Source: Thelonectria olida
Lineage: Eukaryota; Ascomycota; Sordariomycetes; Hypocreales; Nectriaceae
NCBI GenBank assembly: GCA_020736575.1
Contig: JAGPYM010000004.1
Coordinates: forward strand, 62,001 to 126,000
Length of the DNA: 64,000 nucleotides
Reading direction: 5' to 3'
This document shows positions 46,404 through 57,960 of the stretch, in pieces. Every line of letters begins with the position of its first letter. The first letter of the stretch is position 1. Both the position numbers and the translations under genes were made by a program. Below the pieces are notes generated by a model. It worked only from the letters and a program-made list of their open reading frames with translations. It ran no database searches and was not told the DNA's origin.

Positions 46404-46411
46404 GTTTATAA
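46404..46411 (-). promoter_or_regulatory. TATA-like box of the enolase gene
   Basis: The minus strand reads CTTATAAACGG. It would set transcription start near 46375, about 105 bases before the proposed leader-intron donor. Confidence 0.45.
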
Positions 46412-46954
46412 GAGAAACAGATTGAACAGAAACGGTTGATGACACGAAAGATGTACTCACCACTCACCATTCACCACACACCACTTCATATCCAGCCATT
46501 GCCTCAGTCCGATCTCCGTTTGGCGCGGGCGGGCACGTTGCTACTGCGACAGGGCATCAGAACTGTAGCTCGAGTTGTCGGTGGGGCAGACCGTGAAGCT
46601 CCATGAGAATGAATGGGTGGGTTGCTGGGCGAGGAGGGGTCGACTCTTGCAAGACTTGAGGGAGGGGTCGTCCAAATGATCTCACAATCTCTTGCTGGGC
46701 CCTGTTAGTTGGGTACCCCTGCCCCTCCAAGAATGAGGCGGTTGGCTAGGGTACCCCGCTACGCAACACCATCAGGTCCCATCCCACCCATCCAAGATAC
46801 CTACACCTCCCTTCCACTCAAACTGTTTGCTGTAAGTACTTCGTAATGCACCAGCACCTTGTCTCACACGTTCTGATACTATCCCACGCGCCATATCACA
46901 CACGGGCCACGACTGCGACCAAACGACGTGAAATCCCACTCCTCTTCAACCCAA

Positions 46955-46979
46955 CTCACCTCACCTCACCTCACCTCAC
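46955..46979 (+). repeat. (CTCAC)5 microsatellite
   Basis: Five perfect CTCAC units lie in the enolase upstream region. Confidence 0.95.
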
Positions 46980-48067
46980 TGACATGAGCCCCCTCCCCCC
47001 CCCTTTTACCTATTCCGCCGCCATCCAATAGGCCTCATCTCGGACTGAAACCGGCCTCATAACGGCCAGCCAACCTCATTCCCTCATACCTAACAACCGA
47101 AGCACCGTCTTGTTTACCCGCCTTACACAATTGCATCCCACCCGCTCTTCTTCAAGAGCACGTTAGTTACCGTCCGTAATCATGTACATACGCACGTACA
47201 CACAATTCACCCACTCGCAGCCAACCAACCCACTCGGTGATGCTCCTCCGGTCCAGCCCCATGCAATCGGTGCACTCGGCGCCGCCCACGTAGCCCGCGC
47301 CTCTTCCTCTGCCTTCCCTCCCTTCCCTTCCTCCCTCCCGTTCGTTCCCGGCCCTGCGGCCTTGCCCCTCGCTTGTCCCAGGCCTCCCAGGTTCCAGCTC
47401 TCACCGTGGCCGGCTCAAGGGCTTCTTCCGGTTGGACAATGCCCGTCCCGATCGAAAACTAGCCAGTGGACGCTTCCGGCACCATGGCTGGAAGTTGACC
47501 GCAACCCTCCGCACTCCCGGGAACCTGCATGCAAAGCATGGAGAGACACGGAGGCCGGGCCCAACCGTGCATGGACGACCTCGGCCGTTGATTAAGATTA
47601 GAACAGTCGGTCAGGACTCAGAATATCAGTCCATCTTGCGCCGGGACCTGGATGGTCAAGGCGCCTCTACGAGATTCGCGGAAGGATCATGATCATGCGA
47701 ATTCACGGGCGGCGCTTCTGCAAGTCCCCGCGGGATTCAAAGCAGCCTCATCGTGTCCTTAGGTAACACCACAGTAGTGGCGTACCGATTTTACCGCCTC
47801 TCAAGGCGTCATTGCCGAGTCGCGCCAGGTGTGTTCGTATGCGTGATGTAAACAAAATCATGCAACACTAAGTGTGTAACCACGCGTGGAGCGCTGACCG
47901 CATCGTTGAATTTGTGTGGGTAGTATCCATCGTTTTGATTTCATCCATATGTATCGTTATCGACATGCCATACCTTGCCTGGCTTTTCAAGGAACCCATA
48001 GAACTCAGAACCATAAATGCTCCCCGCCCAAACGCCGTATCAACCCAAAGTCTATCACTTGCATCCC

Positions 48068-48961
48068 TTAAAAGCGCTCCTTCATTCTTGCTGCTACCGT
48101 CCTCAAGTTGCCGTAGACCTTTCCGGGAGGTTTTCCGAGAATCAAGCTGACAACAGACTCTCGGGCAAGATGAATGTTTTTGAATCCACCCAGGATGTGA
48201 ATCTTGGAGTCGGCCAACACAATTCGGGTTCGGCTAGCGTTCTCGATGGCAAACTTGGTCTTTCCGTCCTTTCCGGCGATACGGCCAATAGCTCGGGCCT
48301 GGCTATCGCCGTGCATCGTCCTCACATCCTTGATCTCAAAAGTCTCAATGTACAAGTCGTCGAGTCGTAGCAGAGCGATGGCATCGTCCACATCGAAGCC
48401 GAGAGTAAAGGCCTTCACAAAGTCCTCGCCCTTCTGCAGAGCTCCAGTGTCCGTGGTGTGCTTTGAGGTCCTCAACTCGACAGTCTTTCGCTTAATGTTC
48501 ATGCGGCATTGCAGCTTGAGATGCTCGACGAGGGGAGGATAGATTGAAGCCCAGGATTGCTTCAGCGGCGTCATTCGGTGAGGTGGGACAGGGACCTTGC
48601 GAGTCTCGACTCGAGTAACGGGGTCCTGCAGAGAGAGAGGTTAGTATACTTGTTTTGCTGCCATGGGTTCGTCCATCAAATTCTTACAATGTCCCTAGCA
48701 GGCGCAAACCGAGGACGTCCCTCCTCATCAATGGCCATACCATCCTCACCATCCTCCACTACGACAACAGCGTTAGAGTCGACGGTCAGAGCATCCGGCG
48801 CATCTAACAAGAATTCCTCATCATTATCTACCAGCGAGGTCAGCACGTGGAGGCTCCAGCTGGTTTTCAAGGGAATTTTTTTTTTTACCTGAGGCTGGAA
48901 GGGCAACAGTGGAAGCAAGCGGGGTATCCTCCGCCTGTTTCAGAGCGGTTGGTGCAGGCAT
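48068..48961 (-). CDS. PNO1: Pno1/Dim2, KH-domain small-subunit rRNA processing factor
   Basis: Minus-strand exons are 48961-48889, 48827-48688 and 48625-48068 (256 aa; yeast Dim2 is 274 aa), with introns of 61 and 62 bp. The first intron begins GTAAAAAAAAAAA, an unusual A-run straight after the donor. The N-terminal 70 residues are acidic and variable; then DPVTRVETRKVPVPPHRMTP leads into two KH folds. The second carries ARAIGRIAGKDGKTKFAIEN, the GxxG-type RNA-binding loop, followed by IHILGGFKNIHLARESVVSL and ILGKPPGKVYGNLR at the C-terminus. Pno1 binds 20S pre-rRNA near the 3' end of 18S and guides Nob1 cleavage. It is divergent from the MDM31-like gene. Confidence 0.94.
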
Positions 48962-49375
48962 TTTGGCGGCGATTTCGAGGTGTTTGGCGGTATTCAATAG
49001 ATATTAGAAGTCCAAACGAGGCAAGATGCGAGTGTTCGAAGCGCGCAACGCACAAAATTCGTCTTTGTCGTAGTCACAATTGGGTATGAAGGTTGACAGT
49101 GGGGGCTTGAAACGGCGACTTTCACACACCGATCAAAAATTTGTGGTGGCTTATCGAGGCTTATCCATTGGCCCGGCTTCCCAAACGGCATGGGCGCGTC
49201 ATGGAGTGACTTTTCCATGGAAAGTGCTCTTTGCATTGCTGCGACAGGCGATCTAATAATTACCTAGCTGCCAACTCCCGGTCCACCCTCTCTCCAACCT
49301 CCATCCTCAATCCTCGCCGTGAGGATTTTGTTTCGTTTCATCTCTGGTGTCATCTGTGTCCTCGAGGCAGACACC
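48962..49375. promoter_or_regulatory. Divergent promoter PNO1 / MDM31-like
   Basis: About 410 bases separate the outward-facing genes. The right half is pyrimidine-rich (49270-49350), consistent with the leader of the plus-strand gene. Confidence 0.5.
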
Positions 49376-49396
49376 ATGTGTTGGAATGATGTCTAA
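49376..49396 (+). other. Short uORF overlapping the MDM31-like start codon
   Basis: ATGTGTTGGAATGATGTCTAA encodes a six-residue peptide and contains, in another frame, the main ATG at 49386 (and a second at 49389). Its own ATG has a good context (ACACCATG). Confidence 0.6.
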
Positions 49397-51671
49397 GGGC
49401 ATTCCCTTCTCTTCCTTCGGCCGCAGCTTCGGGATATCCAGCTCCACCACATCCGACTCCTCTCCAACCTTGCGCGCCGCGGCCGTTGCCTTTACGTCAG
49501 TCCGCCGACAATCTCTAGCAATACCAACGTCAATTGTGTCATCGACGCATAATCCTTTCTATGTTCAACCGGCATGGCAATCTTTTAATCGGACTCGACG
49601 CCTCCAGTACTCCTCCACCTACCGCCCGAGTATAGCTTCCTTCGGTATTCCTGCTTTTGTAAGCACCAGCCCGGCCAAGAAACCCAGCCTCCCCTCCAAA
49701 CTACGACATACAATTTTCCGATTATCCCCCTCTTTAGAAGGGTTACAACAGCAGAGATTCTACGGCGATGACGGAAACCGCCCGAAATGTTCCTGTGGCA
49801 AGGTTTTGCCGGTAAGGCATCCGGTCAATGCGAAAACTGCCAACAATGCCAGAACACCTGAAAGCTCATCTGCAAAGGAAGCAGTCCAGGACAATTGGAA
49901 AGAACCGTCTGGAATTTTGAAGCCTCCAGCTTCAGATGCAGACGCCGAATCCATCGCCTCTTCCATGTCCAAATATCTACACCTGCCGAGTTTACCCCAC
50001 CGACCAACTAAAGAAGAGCTTCTGTCAGCAGCCAATGGATTTTCACAAAGGCTCAAGGTCCGCTTCAAGTGGATGACGATCCGAAGTGTGCGTCCATGGA
50101 ATTCTGATGAATGGGGTGCATTTGTATCATGGTTCATGCTGGGCCACCTTGTCTGGATTCTGCTGGGCACGACGACGTTTTTCTCCATCATCATCTTCTC
50201 GATCAACACAGTAATGGCTCAAGGTACGTTGATTCAGTCATATGGTCAAAATAGTGCTAATCATGAAATAGAAACGCTGGCTCAGTGGATCGGCGATTAC
50301 TTGACACAATCCGCAGGCGTCACTGTCATCTTCGAGTCCGCCATTGTCCCCAAATGGCGGGATGGCGTCATCTCGTTCCGGAATGTTTTTGTATCTCGCC
50401 GACCTGGCCAAAGCGAATCATCAGTCAGCAAGGGATCTTCAGACGCTGCGGCCGTTGCTGCTGCCGACCGACAAGCCAAGTCAACAAAGTCTTCTGATGA
50501 GGAAGATGATGGAAATTATACCCAATTTGATGTGACTATTGCAACTGCCAATGTTACCTTGTCCTTCTTGAATTGGTGGAATGGAAAGGGCCTCCTTCAA
50601 GATGTTGAAATCAAGGGCGTTCGAGGTGCCATCGATCGAACTCACGTCGTCTGGCCTGTGGAGGAAGTTGATCCGCTATCCTATCGCCACAAGCACGAAC
50701 CCGGCGATTTTGAGATTGAAAAGTTCAAGATGGAGGACCTCCTCCTCACCGTCCATCAGCCAGACGGCTTCCGGCCGTTTTCTGTCAGTATCTTCTCGTG
50801 CGAGCTGCCTCAGTTGCGAAAGCAGTGGCTATTCTACGATTTTCTCTCTGCCAACCATATGTCCGGATCATTTGATGGTTCCCTGTTCACGATCCATCCT
50901 CGGCAGATTCATGGAGTTGTTCCTGGTCAGGATCACGAGTCCATACTCGGTTTTGGCGATCCCAAAGCTTGGAAGAAGTTCAGCAGAATCCGAATCGATG
51001 GTCTAAAGATTGACCATCTCAACCGTGGAGTTGAAGGGCCATTTGGTTGGATCTACGAGGGTAATGTCGACATTGTATCAGACATTATGTTTCCAGCCGA
51101 GACCGACGAAGGAATCACCAAACTCATGACAGATTTTTACGATCAGCTCGAAGAAGCTGTTATTATGAACCGACATCGATTTCTCAGGAACGTGAGGGAC
51201 CAAGCTCCTATACTACTCCCCTCTGGTCACTTGTCGGACTCTGGCATGGAACAGGATGACAACAGCCATGAGGCCAAGGAAAAGACTTCTACCGAGGATG
51301 AACGGCGGTATCTCATCATGGACCTCCGCATCCACATGAACGACGTCAAGGCTGCGGTGCCCTTATTCACAAAGGATATGTCGTACGTCAACCAGGCTCT
51401 TGTCCGCCCTATTGTCGCGTACATCAATGCCAAGAAGACATACATTCCGATCAACTGCCGTATCGTTAAGCGAGCCAGCGACTTTGATGGCAGCTGGTCC
51501 GTCTTTGACTGTGGACTCATGAACGACATGTCTGCCGAGACATACGAGGCGTTTGCGAGAGATGTCGAGGACCAGCAAAGCCGCGTTCGCAGGTTCAAAA
51601 AGGTTGGTTTCTGGACTCTGTCCCTAGCTGTACATGCCCTCTTCATGGGCATGGCAGGCAACGTTATCTAA
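49386..51671 (+). CDS. MDM31: Mitochondrial inner-membrane protein, Mdm31/Mdm32 family
   Basis: Exons are 49386-50223 and 50272-51671 (745 aa). The first codons (MMSKGIPFSSFGRSFG) and the following Ser/Arg/Ala-rich 100 residues resemble a mitochondrial presequence. A first membrane segment (VSWFMLGHLVWILLGTTTFFSIIIF) is followed, across the intron, by the conserved TLAQWIGDYLTQSAGVTVIFES and PKWRDGVISFRNVFVSRRPG, then NVTLSFLNWWNGKGLLQDVE, KGVRGAIDR and a final hydrophobic segment at the C-terminus. Mdm31 and Mdm32 shape the inner membrane and help cardiolipin and phospholipid balance in yeast; which paralogue this is cannot be settled by eye. The open frame extends upstream only to a GTG. 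Confidence 0.87.
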   Translation: MMSKGIPFSSFGRSFGISSSTTSDSSPTLRAAAVAFTSVRRQSLAIPTSIVSSTHNPFYVQPAWQSFNRTRRLQYSSTYRPSIASFGIPAFVSTSPAKKPSLPSKLRHTIFRLSPSLEGLQQQRFYGDDGNRPKCSCGKVLPVRHPVNAKTANNARTPESSSAKEAVQDNWKEPSGILKPPASDADAESIASSMSKYLHLPSLPHRPTKEELLSAANGFSQRLKVRFKWMTIRSVRPWNSDEWGAFVSWFMLGHLVWILLGTTTFFSIIIFSINTVMAQGTLIQSYGQNSANHEIETLAQWIGDYLTQSAGVTVIFESAIVPKWRDGVISFRNVFVSRRPGQSESSVSKGSSDAAAVAAADRQAKSTKSSDEEDDGNYTQFDVTIATANVTLSFLNWWNGKGLLQDVEIKGVRGAIDRTHVVWPVEEVDPLSYRHKHEPGDFEIEKFKMEDLLLTVHQPDGFRPFSVSIFSCELPQLRKQWLFYDFLSANHMSGSFDGSLFTIHPRQIHGVVPGQDHESILGFGDPKAWKKFSRIRIDGLKIDHLNRGVEGPFGWIYEGNVDIVSDIMFPAETDEGITKLMTDFYDQLEEAVIMNRHRFLRNVRDQAPILLPSGHLSDSGMEQDDNSHEAKEKTSTEDERRYLIMDLRIHMNDVKAAVPLFTKDMSYVNQALVRPIVAYINAKKTYIPINCRIVKRASDFDGSWSVFDCGLMNDMSAETYEAFARDVEDQQSRVRRFKKVGFWTLSLAVHALFMGMAGNVI
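50224..50271 (+). other. 48-bp stop-free intron in the MDM31-like gene
   Basis: The donor is GTACGT, a GTGCTAATC branch site lies 13 bases before the AATAG acceptor, and splicing joins MAQ to ETLAQW. Its length is a multiple of three with no stop, so naive ORF calling includes 16 extra residues. Confidence 0.8.
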
Positions 51672-52579
51672 ACTCGCCACTCCCTTATATCACTCTGCTC
51701 CATTGTTTTAATCTGGTTTCGCCTCAAGGGAATCGTCGATGATGTCATGCGCGATGCTGTACGAGTGTTAGGGATGGTGTATGATGTTACGGAAACATAT
51801 ACGGCGTTTGGTCTTTTACAGGATGGGGTCATGCTTCCCGAGGAGTTCATCGTGGTTTGATTTCTCTCTTTCGACATGGTAATGGTTGCCCAAATGTGAG
51901 TAAGTCCACTGACTCCAAGGGGCGCGCGTTATGGTGCAGATAAGGATACCCCTGCCATGACTGGCATGTTCATCAGCAAAATCATCGAGTGCACATGAAC
52001 AAACATCTGCGAGGGTTTGTAGAAGATTTGGATTAGAATTCTAACGCAACGTCTTGTATCTGATGTAATCTCGGATGTACTTATATGCTCGACCAACGTG
52101 ACATGGCAAACCCGTAACCGCTTAAATACGAGATCAGTATTTACCTATCTAAACGCCTACCTATGCAACAACACGGATGCATGAAAGAGCCTTGCAGGCT
52201 TTTTAATCCCATTCCGCCAAGTATCCCTCCCAGTCTCCCATTTGTTTTCCTTCCCTTGCTAATCATCTAGCATTGCCTCTTCCGCCAGCAGCGCCAAGCC
52301 GTCAATAATCCCTGCATTCGCTGGTGTGGCCCGGCGTGCAATCCAAGGCGACACATGTGTGATATTGCTTCGTCAAAGAGCCGCTCCCGCTAGGGTACAA
52401 GTATAGACTTGGGTGATTCGGCGTCGAGCACGACCCAAAACTGGAAGGAATGACGCAGTGGGAGTGAAGAAAGTTATTGCCTGTCCCTTTGACAGTGTCA
52501 AAAGCCACTTCACATAAAGTCATCACTGGCACAAAGATTAGTATACGTTCAAAACATTCATCATAGTCCAGGGGGTTGC
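51672..52579. other. Convergent 3' spacer MDM31-like / HCR1
   Basis: This 908-base region lies between converging stop codons. It is AT-richer than the genes and shows no supported gene. Confidence 0.6.
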
Positions 52580-53606
52580 TCACTCTCCAAAGTCATCATT
52601 ATCATCCCCATAGTCGTGAGTGCTCGCGGCATTAGCACGGCCAGTAACGAGGGAAACCTTGTTCTTAGCAGCCTTAGACTTCTTGCCACCCTTGGCGGCG
52701 GCCTTCTCTTCTCTCATTTTCTCGCTCCCAAGAGCAGTCAGGCCGCTGGCAAGCTTCTTGATCTGCTCGCTTGGCATCTCTCTGGCGAGGGCCTTGACGA
52801 GGTCCTCGAGGAAGAGGGAGTAGTGTGGCTTCTTGGCGTTGGCCGAGATGACGGGAGCAATGGTGGTGCGAAGGACGTCGAACTGCGCCTTAGTGGTGGG
52901 TGCGAAGATGGGGAGCTTGGCAATGTCAACCGTGTTGGAAGGGTCCTTGGCGTCAAGAGCAACAGCAGCGGTCTTCGTCTTGGCACGTCCCGCGCTCAAG
53001 CCAGCGTCGCCAAAGCCAGCGTCTCCAAACATGTCAGCAGCGTGAGCCAAGTCGGCATCCTGCTCGGTGCGACGAAGACGCTCGCGGCGCTCTGCTTCGG
53101 TCTCGTTGTCGACTTTCTGGGCTTCAGCATCGGCAAGAGCCTTCTTGTGAGCACGGTCGGCCTGGTGGTTGGCGACGCGCGTTGACTTGGACTTCTTGTT
53201 GGCGGCGGCCTCGGCAGCAGCCTTGGCCTTGGCTTCTTCAGCCTTCTTAGCCTTTTCGCGCTCTACTTCGGAGTCTTCGGCGGCATCCCATGAGTCGAGG
53301 ACCTGCAGTACAGAGAGGAAACGTCAACCACGGCACATATTATTGTAGTGCGTTGTTGGATATTTGACTTACATCGCTATCGTCTTCCTCGTCGTCAAAC
53401 TTGCGGCGAGTGGTGGTGGCGGCGGCAGGGGCGGCGGACGAGCTGCTATCCGAGTCGCTATCCGAGTCGTCTATGGAGGAAGGAGAGTCAGTTGTGGTTG
53501 CTGAAGGGCGTGTGATATCTTGTGCAAAGGAGATATGATGTCGTAGACTGGGATGCGCGAGAAATGGGATCGTGATGTCTTACTTACCCCACTGCTTAGG
53601 AGGCAT
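52580..53606 (-). CDS. HCR1: eIF3j (Hcr1), translation initiation factor 3 subunit J
   Basis: Minus-strand exons are 53606-53588, 53470-53373 and 53302-52580 (279 aa; yeast Hcr1 is 265 aa), with introns of 117 and 70 bp. The first coding exon is only 19 bases (MPPKQWG begins across the junction). The N-terminus is acidic and Ser-rich (DDSDSDSDSSSS, KFDDEEDDSDVLDSWDAAED), followed by a Lys/Ala/Glu-rich helical region and the conserved eIF3j core with TKAQFDVLRTTIAPVIS and PHYSLFLEDLVKALAREMPS. The C-terminus ends DYGDDNDDFGE, matching the acidic eIF3j tail that contacts the 40S decoding centre. It acts in start-site selection, ribosome recycling and 20S pre-rRNA processing. Confidence 0.93.
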
Positions 53607-54084
53607 GATGTCGGCTTGTACGTTTAAGTGTGCAAAATATGTGTATGTAAAGGCGGGTACAGGTCCGTTAGATGCGTTGGAACTTGGGCTTGTATCACTC
53701 GGTAGCTGGCTGAAGATGTCAAAGTGATCTCGAAGGGGAGAAACGAGTAAGACTGTTGGTTGAGCCGGATCGGAGGAAGTTGGTAGTTGGAAGTGGATGG
53801 ATCCGGGAACGGAGTCGGAGTCGACGATGAGGAAAAAAATTCACTATCAAGTTTTGTTGCCCGTCAGGCACAAAGGAAGGTCCATATTCGTACCTAGGTA
53901 CCCAATTTGTGTGTGTGTGCCTTCCAGTTGTGTGTGTGCCCGGGCAGCGGATGGCTGGCAACGGCAACGGCGCAATGAGGGGCAACCCGTCACTGGCTGG
54001 GAGCGAGAGTCACTCAGAGTGCGACATGTGCGCGGGGGAGGGAGGGGCAGCTGATCAGTTATTCCCACTTGTTGGAGGGGTTAC

Positions 54085-54112
54085 TTTTTTTTATTTCTTT
54101 TTTTTTTTTTTT
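54085..54112 (+). repeat. T-rich tract
   Basis: A nearly pure thymine run, broken by one A and one C, lies upstream of HCR1. Confidence 0.9.
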
Positions 54113-55466
54113 CTAATCAGTGCCGTCATTTCTCGATAGCGCGATAACCACTGGAAAGTGGCATCCACTCGTAATTAATCAGTGCCAGTAGCTTGTTACC
54201 CAGATATCATTGCCATGCTTTATTTCAGTTCCAGATATCACATGCGATATGTGACTTGTAATACCTATCTAGGTGCTTGGGTAACACAGTGTGTATTTGT
54301 CCAGCCTTGCCTTTACTGTCGTGTCCTAATTTATTCTGATTACCTACCAACCTCTTCCCTCGTTACCCCATGGAACTCACACAACGTCAAAAGGATGATG
54401 CGATCAATGCTACAACCTACATTCAAATTATACGACCACCCGTAAACCAAACAATCGCCGATTCCTCCATCATAAAATGAGGCATTTGGAATCACCAGCA
54501 CTGGCCTTGTCAGGGACCCATCAACTCGAGGCTGTCGTGAGTCACCTGTTGTGCATTACATACCCTGCATTTCCAATTTTATACACCATGTCTCGGGCAT
54601 CCGACTCCGTCTTCCTAGGCTGGGCCTGTATTCTTCATGTTGTCATGCAAAGGTTGCAACGTGCCGCACATATCCCATAGGTGCATTCCATGATGCTTTG
54701 TTTTATGCCCGACTTCAACTTACCTTGGGTAAAATAGGTAGGTAGACGACAGTCAACCACAGCCACGTCTGACCTCTTCACGATACCATGGACCGTAACT
54801 TGATATGCTCTCAGAGATTCACCATGATTCCCAGCCCGAGCAAGACGCAAGATCTGCTCCCTCGTCATAGGTATCCATAAGTTGAAGATAGTTCGTTGGT
54901 CCATTCAGACCCATGACAGAACACCCAGATATCGAAGTGAGGACCTCGCGCCTTCGCCTTTCAGTCGAAACGAGACTAAATTAAATCAAATACTGCATTG
55001 CCAAAAATAATCGTCTCTTATTAACCTGCTCTCGCCGTTGGAACGGGACGAACGAAGCCGTTTCCTGATCCGACCACGCCCGCTCCTCCACCAAAAACCC
55101 GCCGCCCGAATTCTCCCGACATTATTTTGCTTCTCCTTCTCACGTGGGCCACCACCTTCGTCTACACGGACAAGAACTACCTAGTCAATGACCCAATCTC
55201 AATCGCCGACTGTCAACACCATCATCAGCATCGTAGCGGCCCGCACGCTTCGCCGCGCCCGCGAGCCGTCACCGCGGAGAAAGCCTTGGCTCACCGTAGA
55301 CTTTCATCCGGTCCATCTTCGTCTCTCGTATAGCGTTTTTGTCATCCCAAGAATTTCTTGCAACTGCTCACCTAATGGCGCACACGGCCAATCGTGCTCA
55401 TTCTTGCTCCAATGAACGAGACTCCCGGGCTTCCGTCTTTACTCACATGGCCCTGACACCTCCGCG

Positions 55467-55474
55467 TATATAAG
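55467..55474 (+). promoter_or_regulatory. TATA box of the alternative oxidase gene
   Basis: TATATAAG lies in the context CCGCGTATATAAGAATCC, 170 bases before the ATG, the clearest TATA box in the window. It fits a strongly inducible gene. A start near 55500 leaves an AT-rich leader of about 135 bases. Confidence 0.65.
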
Positions 55475-55636
55475 AATCCTCGAGCCTGGTCAGGCATGAA
55501 CTGTTTTGCTTTTAGATACCCTATCAGAGAATCAATCAATCAATCATATAAGCCTATATTTGGCAGACATCCGATATCAAATATCATCCTTTATTTCATC
55601 TGCTTTCAAGACTTGACCAGTCTTCACATCGTCTCA

Positions 55637-56828
55637 ATGCTCTCTACCCAGGTTCACACTCACGCCAGCGCCTCGAGACAGGCTGCTCAGCTTGGTAAAG
55701 CTGCCGCACTTGGTTTCGTCCGGGCCACTTCCTCCTCCTCCTCCCTCCTTCGATCACCTGCTGGTCTCCGGTTGGCCTGCGCTGCCGCTCAACACCACCA
55801 GGTCCGAAACTTCTCGTCGACTCCAGCTGCCCAGCTCCGTGACTTCTTCCCGGTCAAGGACACGACTCACATCCAAACCACCAAGCCAGCATGGCCGCAT
55901 CATGGCCACACCTACGAGGAGATGACGTCCGTCGTACCGGCCCATCGCGAGCCCCGCGGTGCCGGAGACTGGGTGGCCTGGAAGATTGTGCGCTTTGCTA
56001 GGTATTGCATGGACAAGGCCACAGGCATGGATCGCGAGCAACAAGTCGACAAGAAGCACCCCACGACTGCCATTGCCGCACAGAAGCCACTGACCGAAGC
56101 ACAATGGGTAAGTCCATGTCACATACACTTCTAGGCATGTCCTAACATATGAGCTTAGTTGATTCGTTTCATCTTCCTCGAAAGCATCGCCGGTGTGCCC
56201 GGCATGGTTGGAGGCATGCTACGTCACCTCGGCAGTCTTCGCCGAATGAAGCGAGACAATGGTTGGATCGAGACCCTCTTGGAAGAGAGTTACAACGAGC
56301 GAATGCACCTCTTGACCTTTATGAAGATGTGCGAGCCTGGCTGGTTCATGAAAATGATGATCATCGGTGCCCAGGGCGTCTTCTTCAACGGCCTCTTCGT
56401 CTCTTACGTGCTCTCGCCCAAGATTGTGCACCGATTCGTCGGCTACCTTGAAGAAGAGGCCGTCCACACTTACACGCGATGTATCAAGGAGATTGAGGAC
56501 GGCCACCTTCCCCGGTGGACTGATTCCAAGTTCGAAATCCCCGACATTGCCATTACAGTAAGCATTCTCGTTAAATGACCTGGAGTATGCGCGCGTGCTA
56601 ACGAGAGAACCCAATCAGTACTGGAACATTCCCGAGGAACGTCGAACCATGAAGGACTTGATCCTCTACATCCGCGCCGATGAGGCCGTCCACCGCGGCG
56701 TCAACCACACGCTGGGTAACCTCAAGCAAGACGAAGACCCGAACCCCTTTGTCAGCCAGTTCAAGGACCGCGAGATGCCAAAGCCTGCTCTTCAGCCCGC
56801 CGGCTACGAGCGCGCTGACGTTATCTAA
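55637..56828 (+). CDS. AOX1: Mitochondrial alternative oxidase
   Basis: Exons are 55637-56107, 56159-56557 and 56619-56828 (359 aa; Neurospora AOD-1 is 362 aa), with introns of 51 and 61 bp. The N-terminal 65 residues form a basic, Ser/Ala-rich mitochondrial presequence ending near RNFSST. The di-iron ligands are all present: Glu165 in LESIAG, Glu204 and His207 in EESYNERMH, a Glu at about 255 in LEEEAVHTY, and Glu312 and His315 in RADEAVH. Two membrane-associated helices surround [20 protein letters not shown]. It oxidises ubiquinol and reduces oxygen to water without proton pumping, bypassing complexes III and IV, and is typically induced when those are blocked. An open frame extends further upstream to 55496, but the presequence argues for this ATG. 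Confidence 0.97.
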
Positions 56829-57942
56829 GCGACTTTGGCGTTGCGCCACAGAGTGTGGCGATACGAATACTCGCTGCTTTTACTGCCTGCGCAATCTGAT
56901 CAACATCGTACTTCTTTTTTTTTCCCTGCAAGAAGAGCATTTAGAGTGGAAAAATAGTGTATATTAGACGGACGATACCACTGGACACTGGCGTTGTTTA
57001 CCGGCCCCAAAGCGTTGGCTTCTTTGTTTTGTTGTTACTTGGAATTTCTCGTCTTCATTCGAACGGCTCTGGGGCCACCTCTACACATCCCAACTCATAG
57101 ATACATAGATAGGTAGGCATGCAAGGCACATCTACCAGACAACTACCAACCAGCCTCTTCAGGTGGTATTCATAGTTAGTCAATGCAATGGAACATCGAA
57201 AAAGTTTCTAGAATAGAAAAGGCCGAGCCCAACCCCTGCATCATTGTGGCTGTGAAGCAGACCAGGACAGACAGATGCGCGGATGATGAGACGTGTGGAT
57301 GAGGCTTGCGGCAAGGCAGACTGGCAAAAGAGACAAGGATACATTCTTCGCTGACGGACATGAACGTTTGCAGCGCAAGAAGAGCGTCATGGGTTGTCGA
57401 AAGGGCTCCTCTCGCATTGCAGAAGAGGCCCCGTCATTCCGTGGGAAACGGGCTCCGTCAGACCACAAAGGAACCCTGCAGCGGGAAAAATACATTGTAC
57501 GTAGCATCCATACAAAGTGTTGCACAGCCTCGTTGAAATGTTAAAATGGCGCCCGCTTGAAATTACTAGCAACGGGGGGCGGGCTTTAGTACCTTGACGT
57601 GCTTGACCTATCCATCTCGTAGTGACGGTACGAATATGGCCTCACAAGGCAAACGGCTTTACGAGGTAGAACTATCTACCTTAACTACCTAAGCAACTAA
57701 GGTCATCTTCGCCCTCCAACGTGTGTGTGGACCTGATCTACGCCGGCAGCACTGTCACAAAGCCGGTTAAGCTTCTTTTGGGGGCCGCGTCACACTTCCA
57801 GGCAGCTTCGAAAAGAAGAAGTCGTATTGACGAGGTCACTTTCGAAATCTGTGCAATCCGCCACGGATGCAGAACGACATGCAGGCAGTGGGCAGCTGAA
57901 ACTGATGTCATGGTGGAGGGGCCCATCGGTCAATGGAAATAA

Positions 57943-57960
57943 CATCATCATCATCATCAT
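57943..57960 (+). repeat. (CAT)6 microsatellite
   Basis: Six perfect CAT units lie in the AOX-CRZ1 intergenic region. Confidence 0.95.

Larger units (their letters stand above)
53607..55636. other. Divergent intergenic region HCR1 / alternative oxidase
   Basis: This is 2.0 kb. It contains GT-rich imperfect repeats (53909-53940), a T tract (54085-54112), a TACCTAGGTA palindrome (53891-53900) and the AOX TATA box (55467). No gene is supported; open frames are below 90 codons and overlapping. Confidence 0.6.

Noticed and set aside
49347..49385. Upstream extension of the MDM31-like protein
   Set aside because: It begins with GTG; the first in-frame ATG is 49386.
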